DNA from: Purshia tridentata | Lineage: Eukaryota; Streptophyta; Magnoliopsida; Rosales; Rosaceae | Reading direction: 5' to 3' | Assembly: GCA_003254885.1 (NCBI GenBank) | Contig: QANT01001891.1 | Span: forward strand, 1 to 64,000 | Length of the DNA: 64,000 nucleotides | Part shown: positions 46,654 through 56,367 of the stretch, piece after piece | How the letters are laid out: each line of letters begins with the position of its first letter | Numbering within the stretch: position 1 is the first letter of the stretch | Program-made: the position numbers and the translations under genes | The notes under the pieces: generated by a model | Databases searched by the model: none | What the model saw: the letters and a program-made list of their open reading frames with translations, nothing else | What the model was told of the DNA's origin: nothing

Positions 46654-49600
46654 TTAATCTTCAGTTTTCTTCTTCTTCTTTTTCTCTTTCTTCTTGCTTG
46701 GCAATTCAGATTCTTCTTCTTCAGCATGTTTTCTTTTCCTTTTCTTCTTCCCTCCTGCATCAGCATTTTCCTGTACCTCGACATCCTCAGCTGAATGTTT
46801 CTTCTTTTTCTTTTTTTCCTTCTTCACAGACTCCTCACCTTCTACATCCCCATTGGCATTTCCGTCATTTGCCACAGGCATGTCCTCGTCATCAGCCTTC
46901 TTCTTCTTTTTCTTCTTCTCCTTCTTATCTTCAACAGTAACAGAAGCCTCCTCCACTGTTTCCTCAGTCTTGTTCTTCTCATCTTTATTTGCAGGAGTTG
47001 TCCTTTGCCCAAGAACTGAATCTGCTGCAGGATTATACGCCTACAAATAACAGAAAGATTTCGTAATAATCAACTGAAACTGAAGTAAAATGACAAAACA
47101 AATGTCATACCTTGTTGAGACAAAAAAAAAATTGTCATACCTTGGCAGCAGTTATCAATCCTCCAGCTCCCTTCTTGCGATCCTTGTCATAGACTTCTAT
47201 ATTTGGTTTGCCTTTAGCAGATCCAGCAAACCGACCCAATTCTTTGCCTTCAAGATTCCTTAACCGTGCTTCAAGCTGTGAAGATGATTATGTCTAAGCA
47301 GATGCTTTCAAAAAGGTAAAAGGAAAACATTGAGAAGCAAGATATACCTTGGCTCGATTTTCCAATCCCATTGAATTATCTTGGTTATCTCCAAGAGCAT
47401 CATATCTGATTGCCAAAGCAGCTTTTGCAGCAAGTGACCGAGAAATTTTTCCTTTGAGCTTTGGTGCTGCTTGACCAATCAATGATGCATGGTAGATAAG
47501 CCCATATTTTGGAGTTGCATGCTTAGTTTTCAGTGCTCTGAAGAGGGCCTTTTCAGCTCCAAGAATCTGAACTGTGCTCCCAGGCTGCTTTGCAAGGTTC
47601 AACAAGCTACCACCATGGGCAATGAGGCGAGCACCAACAAGCTCTCCAACAAGAGCAGTCAAATTCGGTGCAATGGTGTTCATCCTACTTTTCAGATAAT
47701 CATATAGCTGAGCTCTGTACTCAGCGAGAGAAAGGACTTGGTCACAGAGTTCTTTGATGTTCATCAAATCAAGGTCACTAATTTCAGTTCCCATGGATAT
47801 CATAGCTGCTTCCTTCAATTCAGTCTCGACCTCCTCTGGCAATATCTGTTATTATTTGACCAAGAAAAATGTGATTCATTTTTATCAGCACCACTCTTTG
47901 CCTTATAACAGATACAATAAGATCAAAACTAACATTATAATCCAATACCCATGGTCATTTCCAGCAAAGGAGATCAAGAACTTAATTCTAATGATGTGCT
48001 CAGCAAACTATGATGAGAACACATAATTAAGGCACCCTTCCTTATAAATAGAGTCATAAAGAATATTCAACCATAAAAATAGGGTGAATACACTGGAAAC
48101 CCATAAGAGATAATATTATGATTACAGCAGCAAAATAAATCACCAAATACTACCTCAGAAAAATCAAGCTTTGCAGCATTAGAACGATAACCCATCAGCT
48201 TCACTGCCTTGGCATAAACAATGTTGTCCTGCACTATCTTAGCAAGCTCTGGAAAATGCCAACCATACCATTCCCGAACCCTCATTGCATATGTGTTTAG
48301 CTCTTTATCAAGATCATCAAGCAAACCGATGGCTTGAATAACCATTGTATCAACCTGGAAGTCAGAAACATAAATTAGGTTTACAGCACCCTCCCAAACT
48401 TCATCTATCACATACAAAACCAGACTAATTTCAATGGGCCACAACAGAGCGTCGAAAAACATCTCTTAACAGTATAAAAAACTGACTAAAACAGAACCAA
48501 AAGTATGCTTCATCATCTTTTTCTTTGGGTAGTGATTTGAATGGCAACTTCCACCCAAAACACAATGCAGAAGGCTCAAATAACTAATTTATCTAATATA
48601 CTGGCATTATGACAAAACAAAGCACCGTCCAACATCATTAATGTAACCAGACGGAAAAATGTATTATCAATAACTCGCAGGTGCACACACACGCGCACAC
48701 AAAGACACCTGTGTATATGAATGAATTTACTTTATTCCTCCCCATTTTCTCTCAATGGGAAGAGTCCTCCAATCACATATTATTCCAGAGCTGAAAAGAA
48801 GTTAAAATCAGGAAACACACCTTATCAGCACTGAACTTGAGCTTGTACCGAGATAAACTATGAGATAACCCCAAGCTCATTGGTGCCAAATCTTGAACTT
48901 GTAGACCAGATATGAGTTCAGTCAACTGATTTCTTACACCTCTCATCAACTCCATAACAGAATTGTTGTGAACGCAGTCTATTTTCTGCAAGAAATTAAA
49001 GGCATTGACTTAAATTTTATGAAACCAACATCAAAACATCAAATTACAACAGAAAAATCTCTCCTTAATCATTAAAAGGTTTCGTAACAATGTAAATCTC
49101 TGTAGAGAAGAACAGTGACAAACCAATTTGTCCTTAATGACATTTCCAAGCTTTGAATCAGCAACAGCCAGTGTTTCACCATCGCAGTGTGCACGTAAGA
49201 ACTTACGCAGACCTTTGCTGGGTTTACTGTCAATCAACAAGGTTGCTGCTTCCAAAGCCTCTGCTGTATTCTCAAACTTGGAAAAAGCTTTCAATTTCAC
49301 GACCTAATATCAATACCATATACAATTAGATCAACTAAAAAATTGCTTAAATCAAGCATACAAAAGACAAATATATTGGAGAAAGAAATCCACACAAACA
49401 CAGACACACGGAGAGATTACCTGTCTAGCTGAGTCTGTACTTGAAAATTCCTTCCATAAGTCCTGCAATACCATTTAGAGTTAGAAAACAAAAATGCCCA
49501 AAACTTAAAAGCTGAGATCTTTTTGTAGAGATAGCTTATATATGTTTTCAATCACTGTAAAACAGACTTAAAGTTCCATTTTGTCACATATTCCTCCACT

Positions 49601-49736
49601 CTTATTAGAAATCAAACAGAAAATACACACATATACACAGTTTGAAGACCGTATTTACCTCAACTTTGGAGAGCTTCCCTTCATCCAACACTTTAAATAG
49701 GGCAAAACCCGCCGGGGTTTCAAACAACACAAGCAT
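46654..49736 (-). CDS. NOP58: NOP58, box C/D snoRNP core protein
   Basis: Eight coding exons join in frame to 561 residues: 49659-49736, 49421-49462, 49124-49303, 48821-48985, 48154-48354, 47348-47845, 47141-47275, 46654-47040. NOP58 pairs with NOP56, fibrillarin and the 15.5K protein in nucleolar box C/D particles that direct rRNA 2'-O-methylation. The start [20 protein letters not shown] is the canonical family N-terminus. The coiled-coil/NOSIC region covers about residues 160-215. The Nop domain at about 250-395 includes [18 protein letters not shown] and [12 protein letters not shown]. The C-terminus is the usual Lys/Glu repeat tail. A leader intron (about 49759-50005) precedes the start codon and contains a (GA)n run. 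The protein looks complete; a broken partial copy lies downstream. Confidence 0.95.
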
Positions 49737-49912
49737 TTTTCCAACCGCTCCAACACACCTACACAATGAAAACCAAAATCTCCCTCAATTCAATCACTTA
49801 AGAACCAGCTTCATGCCCATAATTTGTTTTTTATGATAACACACCAATCTTTAAAAAAACAACACATTAATACCAATTTTTACCAAAAAGAACTTGGGGA
49901 TGTATAAGTGTG

Positions 49913-49967
<55 letters not shown>

Positions 49968-50100
49968 ATTCAACGAAGAATAGTAATCAAACCATAATTG
50001 CTTACCTCCTTTTCTGCTCAGCTGCGTTAGAGAGGGTGAGGACTGGAAACAGAGACGAAGCAAGGAAGAGAAGGGTCTAGGGTTTAAAGGTTGAAGTGGT
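49737..50100 (-). promoter_or_regulatory. NOP58 5' leader with intron and GA microsatellite
   Basis: On the minus strand, donor GAG/GTAAGC at 50005 and acceptor TGTGTAG at 49759 bound a leader intron of 247 bases. A (GA)n run of about 40 bases at 49924-49964 sits within it. The ATG follows 21 bases after the acceptor. Confidence 0.65.
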
Positions 50101-51763
50101 AGAGAAAAGTTGTATATTTATATGGTGGTTTCACTAAGATTACTGAAAACTATGCGCGAGATGTTTGTGAAGGACATCTGTCACCGGCGAGGGTACTTTG
50201 GGGTATTTGGTAATGTTCTCTGGGCATTCTTGTCTCAATAGTGGCAATAAATTACCGTGCCTCTTTACGTGGCAAACGTACAAGGCGGGTGCAAATGGTA
50301 AGGTTGTACATATGATACATAGTTCCAGACTCCAGTTACATTAGGGTTTTTGGGGGGTTTTTCACAATTTTTTTTTTGGGGTATTTTTTTTCTTTGTTTT
50401 TCTTTCTGCAAAAATAATGATTTTTAAAACTTTTTTTAGTCAGAGCATAATAACCCTGGTATGGATTGGTCAGAGCTATTTGAACCCATTTTTGCCATCT
50501 ATACTATACCTCTTAGAATTCTTTTAGGCAATTGACTTCCCCTTTGGCCATATTTATAATTTTATCTTTTATGATAATAAGCTTTTTCCCTATCTTATAA
50601 TTAGAAATGCATGGCAAAAAATTAAAATAAATATACTTTCTACGTTTTTATATAAAGTATAATTTTGTTTATAATATTATATGTTTGTTTACAATATGGG
50701 TATATAACAAGTTTTATCATATCCTAAAAAGTTTTTCCGTATAAGGGGCATTTTCCCATGCGTGAGCATCATTGGGTTCCTGTGTGTGCCCATTAGGGGC
50801 GTCTTCTCGTATTTGAGACATTTTTATATATAAGGGGTGTTTTTTCATATTCGATAAGTTTTCCCATATAAGGAGTATTGCCTCGTACATGCGTATTTTC
50901 TGCATGAGTGTTGCTATTTTCTTGTGTGCACTCATCATGGATGTTTTAGTGTATAAGGGGCATTTTCCTTAATCCTAGGCGTTTTAAGAGGGATATTTTT
51001 CCATACATGGGGCAATTTTCAGTATAAGGGGTGTTTTTTTTTATCTGGGCTGTTGTTCTTATGCACATGAATTAGGGGTATTTTACTGTATAACAAGGGG
51101 CGTTTTCTCATATCTAAGTTGATAAAGAGGGTGGCCCAAAAAAAAAAGTTGATAAAGAGCATATCTTGGGCTTTTTCCGTCATGTGAAGTGTGCATAAAT
51201 CAAGGGTGTTTTCCCCTCCAAGGGTTATGGGTCATTTTTCTATTTTATGGAGCGTTTCTTGTATTTCGAGAGTTTTCTCGTATAATTGGCAAATTAATGT
51301 ATAGGAGGCATTTTCCCTTAGCGATTTTTTTGTACAAGGGCCGTTATTCCCGAAAAGCGCCCCTTGTACCAAAAACACCCATTAACTGGGAAATCTCTCC
51401 TTACACGGGAAATCTCCCCTAATACAGTGGGCAAAAGAATAAAATGAGACTCCGAGGACTTCTCGAAAGATCATACATTGCACCAAAAATTATACACTGC
51501 AATTTCTCCCACCACTTCTCTGATCAGACCTCTCGTTAAACTGATATATCACCATATATGAAAAATCAGAATGAATGTTACAACCCTGATTAAGCTCAAA
51601 GAATATAATTTCAAATTTATTAAGAAATCTCCCAAAAAACTACTCATTTATTCTAATTAATTACTTTGCAGAAGCATCAATGGCTTCTCATAAACATATT
51701 GCTCACAACATCAACTACCCATATCTCATTTCTAAAAGGACTCGTGTATTATCTATACCTGGT
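50101..51763. other. Gap between the NOP58 promoter and the DRB2 3' end
   Basis: The NOP58 promoter occupies about 50101-50330. T-rich sequence follows, then the degenerate minisatellite at 50725-51370, then about 350 bases of AT-rich sequence that likely includes the DRB2 3' UTR. No gene is seen. Confidence 0.5.
50725..51370. repeat. Degenerate minisatellite (TATAAGGGGCGTTTTC family)
   Basis: Variants of TATAAGGGGCRTTTTCYC followed by an ATA- or CAT-containing spacer recur at irregular intervals of about 20-45 bases, for example near 50740, 50830, 50868, 50955, 51025, 51095 and 51335. At the right end the motif reappears inverted as GCGCCCCTTGTAC. No member is coding. Confidence 0.7.
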
Positions 51764-54706
51764 TCATATTTGAAGCTTACCAAGCTCTGAACTTGCTTCC
51801 GAAATGTCTTCTCGATTGGTATCTTTCTTCTCCATGTTGGGTAACACTCTCTCCTGGCTGGAACTTGGAATTTTTTTGGCTGGTGGAGCTGAACAAACAG
51901 GTACAACTGATCTAATTCGAACAGCTGGTGCCATGAAACTAGGTCGTAGTCCTCCTAGTTCTATTCTTTCAGGCATGGGTGTGGCTGAACATGAAGGCAT
52001 ACCACTTCTCATTCTTGGTGGAGCAGGAATCCTGGTTTGCAAATTTTGTGGTCTAGACCCCAGTGAAGAAGTGGGCCTTATAGTTCCGATCATTACAGGA
52101 TCTGCAGTAGATGGTGGTCTTAGGCTTCTAGGAGAACTCACTCTTGGAGGATTTTGGGGTCTCAAATTGGGCCTACAAGAGTCAAAACCACGGGGGTTTT
52201 GTAATTGAAAGTCAACTGGCTTAAAACCCGAAGAATCCATGGTCCTAGGGTGAGACCATTCAAAATGCCTAGTTGGGTTCCCTTCCAGCTGAAGGTTCCC
52301 AATTTTGCTTCCTGACTCACCAAGCTTCTGTTTCTCGTCCTGAACTTGTTCCTGAATTCTTAGTTCAGTATTCCTGTTTCCAAGACCAAAGGGATCTGAC
52401 ACTGCAGATGGAGAGTACTCAGTTGATTCTTCTGGTTTTTCTTCCTGTATCTCTTGAATAGTCACCGTGGACTTGCCCCTGATCGCATTAGGAACCAAAT
52501 GGTTGGAGAAGCAGAATGATGGTCCTGAGGTAGCAATTGTAATTCTGGGTCCCATAGAGGTTGACTCTTGCTCCCTGGCTGGAAAGTATAGACAGTGATC
52601 TGGGCGGAGCACAGATTGCATAAATGGAAATATCTGAGGAACAGACGGAGTAGCTGGTGCAACAGGAAGTGCCAGCAGGCGATGTTGTTGCTGTAATAAT
52701 TGCTCTTGCTGCCACAACTGGTACATGGCTATTTCATGGGTATAATTAGAGTAAGCCCAGTTATGGAATTGCATAGGATATAAGCTTGGTGTTGGTAGGG
52801 TAGATTTGTTGCAGATGGGTATGTATCTCTGTTGCCCATGTCCGTGATCATTTTGAGTTTTCTTAGGCCCAGATGGACGTAGACGTCCAAGAATACGAGC
52901 AATAATGACTTGGTCCTGTTCTTCATTGCCTGACTCCACTGGAGCAGAAGAGGAGCCACGTTGAACCACTGCAGGAGTAACATGAAATGATTTACATATA
53001 TAGAAGTTTACCTTCCTGAATTCCATATTTAGGAAATTTCCTTGAATGAATTGATAAGAAAGCAAAAGCAGAAAACAAGGCATGCGATCTTTCAAGGCAA
53101 CCCACAAAATGGTTGTTTGGTTCTAACAAAAATAGAGAACTAAGAACCAAAAGAAAAAAAAATTCAGGAGAAATGCATACATCTTTTTAAGGCTGCCCAA
53201 GCAGCCATCGCAGCATTTTTCTGAGCTTGTTTCTTTGTCCTAGCCGGTTCCCCCATAAAGCTCATTCCTGCTAGCTCAACAGTACACGAGAACACAGGAA
53301 CGTGGCCTGGTCCAGATCGAACAGTTGTATAAACAGGAAGGTTCAATCCAGCTCTGTGAGCAGTCTCCTGAAGCAAGTTCTTGTAAACTCCAGTCTCATC
53401 CTGTGTAACAAAAAGCACAATACTAACTATTGATCAACCATGCTCTATGGCAGTTTCTATTTAGTTAGAAGGAAAAAAAAAAAGGAAAATTTTGGACAAT
53501 AAGAATTAGTGACATATCATGAGAGGTCACATGTTTGTAAAAAAGAGGTCCATGCAACAAGTGGGGACCCAAAATATTAGTTTGCTTGAACATGTTTTCT
53601 CATATTTTCCCTTGCTGGTTTTCTATCAACTAAACTCTTCTGAACCTTCATCCACCCCAAGTAGCATATAGAGCCCACCATAACAGGAAGGGACCAGAAT
53701 AATAATTAGCTTGAACAGGTTTTCTCATAATTTTCCTTTCCAGGTTTTCTATCAAACTAAATTCTTCTGAACCTTCATCCACCTCAATTAGCATGCATTT
53801 TATTGAAAGGCTGAAACATTTCCAAAGATCTGAAGTAAGGATCAGAATGTGTTGGGGGAAGGAATTCAAATAGAAGTATGAAACTTTGAATGCAACATTA
53901 TTTTTTGGGTTGAATGGTGGGGAAGAGGAAGAATAAATTCTCAAAGGATTCATGATCAATTCTCATATGTTAAAAAAAAAACAACCTAATGAATGAGGCT
54001 CCNAAAAAAAAAACAACCTAATGTATGAGGCTCCTGCTAATGCAGGGTCTAGGGAGAAGAAGGCATACGTAGCTATACCCCTGTTTCGAGAAAGGCTGTT
54101 TCTGAAAATTGAATCTGTGACCACCAGGTTGCTTGGGGTAAACCATAATTGTGCCAAGGCTCACCCTCATCAATTCTCATTCATAATTTTTGGAAAAAGA
54201 AAAGATAGTAAAGTCTTGTACCAGTTGTCCCATACAGTTCAAATTGTGTTTGGGGAAGGCGGTTCTACACTCATTGGGATAATCTTATCATACACAAAAA
54301 ATACAATAGACATATGATCAAGGGTATTAATCATTTACTCCAAATTACAAAAAAAGGATTATCAACCTCTAGCTACCAGAAACTAACAAATTGTGAATAC
54401 ATAAAGCAACTTTGGCCCCAAAACTAAAAGAAGAAAAGCATTACTATTTTTACTACTCACCAAAACTCTTGCAGCCAATGCTCTGGAAGGTCCTCTTTTT
54501 GCGAGTGTGTTCAATGCTACCTCTGCTGCAGCATGTTCTGCTTGTCTAAGAGTAGAGCAAAATTTAGGACTTTCGAAAGTTTCTCCATTGAAGTTAACAG
54601 TTGCTTTGAATCGAGGGGCATGATCTGGTCCTTCCCGGATGCATGAATAAGACGGCAAATTGAAGCAACTTCTCTGAGCTAACTCTTGCAATTGGTTCTT
54701 ATACAT
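51764..54706 (-). CDS. DRB2: Double-stranded RNA-binding protein, DRB2-like
   Basis: Three coding exons, 54461-54706, 53181-53400 and 51764-52968, join in frame to 556 residues. Residues 1-70 are dsRBD1 (MYKNQLQELAQRSCFNLPSY, ending in the AEHAAAEVALNTL helix). Residues 86-152 are dsRBD2 (GVYKNLLQETAHRAGLNLPV, ending KKQAQKNAAMAAWAALK). This start-to-finish layout is that of DRB2/DRB3/DRB5 proteins, which bind dsRNA and modulate microRNA production and translational repression with Dicer-like enzymes. The remaining 400 residues are a Pro-, Ser- and Arg-rich tail with repeated RPQNP/LRP-type motifs. The total is longer than the roughly 430 residues of Arabidopsis DRB2. The ATG follows only two bases after a leader-intron acceptor at 54709; the matching donor is near 55584. 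Confidence 0.92.
53563..53794. repeat. Tandem duplication in DRB2 intron 2, period about 127 bp
   Basis: Copies at about 53563-53667 and 53689-53794 share GCTTGAACA-GTTTTCTCAT, GGTTTTCTATCAA-CTAAA and TTCTGAACCTTCATCCACC. They are about 85-90% alike by eye. Confidence 0.8.
54003..54003. other. Single N at an assembly join (DRB2 intron 1)
   Basis: Both sides carry A-run + CAACCTAATG-ATGAGGCTCC, with one base different (GAATG/GTATG). This looks like two overlapping contig ends joined without merging. Confidence 0.75.
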
Positions 54707-56367
54707 TCCTGTAACATTCTATACAAAAATTAAAAGGTGTTCTGTTTTCAAAAGTTTAAGGAGAGAGAGAGAGAGAGAGAGAGAGCTTTCAATTTCAATA
54801 TGAATAGCAAAGATATCCTCAGTTTAACAAAACAACCACTGGCCAGATGCTAGGAACAGTTTATCTAAAAACAAGCAAAAAGCTTCAGTATTTTTGATGT
54901 GTCATATGTAAGCTCTGATTAGACTGGCAACCTCACAGTAGAGCACGAGCATAAAAAAATATATATAAATTACTCAACACCTTCATCCGAACTCAAGTCA
55001 AACAGCCTGTTGTTTGGTGGGCATTTCTGGTTCTATTTCAAAACTCATATTTCCAATGAGAGCAGCTGCTGGAAACCAAATGCTTCCAATTCCTCTAAAA
55101 CTGCCCTCTTCCCCGAACAATAAGAATTCATTTCTGCAATTCCATTTTCAGATTGCAATTGCATCTTTGAAAACAAAATGAAGCAAGCAGCTAACCACTT
55201 TCCATTTCCATTGATTTCTATTATCAACAAAAATATGTGGATTCTCAAAATTTTCAAACAAGAACCAAAGAACCATCTCACCCACTCAAATTACCAACTC
55301 TTTCCCTTTTATCTCGGCAGAATAACATATCCATCATCATTATGAAGCTAACAAAAGTCGACCCATTAAAATATTCACTTTCCACATCGATCAGACCCAA
55401 TTAACACCAAAATAAGCATAAAGTAATCACAGAGACCCAATTGACAAATTGACATCACCAATTGGAAACATCAAATTAGATAATAAAAAAACAAACAAAA
55501 ACGAACTTAAAATTCCGAGTACAAGCAAAAACAAATGAGAAAAACGATCTGTGAATGAGCTAAAAGAGTGACTGAGCCACTCACCTTCAATTCAATACTC
55601 CGAGGTTGAGAAACTAATTCTCCCGAGAAAGTAAAGAAAAAAGCAGCAAGAAAGTGAAAGACAACAGTACAGACCACAGCAAAGTGGACCTTTTGTTTTT
55701 CACTCCATTCTATAATTTTCTCTCTCTAACTTCTTTGTCACCTGCTGACGGAAGGAGCTGTAGGCCTGTAGAGAGAGAGTGTATGTATACTACAGTTTGA
55801 ACTCTTTTATTTTATAAGTCGGAGAGGTTCTTGGTGAAGTAGACTCATGAAGCCTCGTCGTCTTCTTGGTTACACTGAGTCGCTGACTACTCGAAAATAT
55901 TACTTGATTTTTTTATTTTTTTTTCTGGTAAAAATTTAGTGCTATTTTTTCTCGGTAAAGTAGATTAGTTCATTAATTAAACATGGTCCAGTTTGCGGAG
56001 GACAACGTAATTGGCAAAATAAATTGTGCCACAAATTATATAACAAGATAAATGAAGCGAAAACAATTCTATATGTCTTCATCATTATAGGTCTATAGAC
56101 TATATACAAATCCTAATAATTAATTTACAAATCTTTTATACAAATTGATAAGTGTAGTATCATTCATTGCTCATTTTTATTAGTTGATTAAAGATGATTT
56201 TTAAGTCTTTAAGATTACTTCAAGTGGTGAATGGTGAAGGTGAATGAGATAAGATTTAAAATTAGACTATTTCGATGTTCAATTCTCTCTAATATTTTTT
56301 TGGTCAACCAATTCCTCCGATGTAACAAAAAGAAAAAGATGATTAAAACAAGACCCCCTCATCGTCA
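54707..56367. other. DRB2 leader intron and promoter, then gap to the PPR gene
   Basis: The leader intron spans about 54709-55584, with a (GA)n run at about 54763-54784. The promoter follows to about 55800. No gene is seen in 55800-56367. The end GATAAGTGTAGTATCATTCA near 56149-56168 resembles the right end of the small element at 6086-6303, so a related remnant may lie here. Confidence 0.45.

Noticed and set aside
46694-47050. Plus-strand Ser/Phe-rich frames opposite the NOP58 tail
   Set aside because: They are the complement of Lys/Glu codons (AAG/GAA read as TTC/CTT) and have no independent support.
48500-48525. Box C-like ATGATGA on the minus strand in NOP58 intron 4 (possible intronic snoRNA)
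   Set aside because: No box D (CTGA) with flanking complementarity was found at a suitable distance downstream.
51804-52208. Plus-strand frame of 134 residues opposite the DRB2 tail
   Set aside because: It is antisense to a well-supported coding exon, with no family match or promoter.
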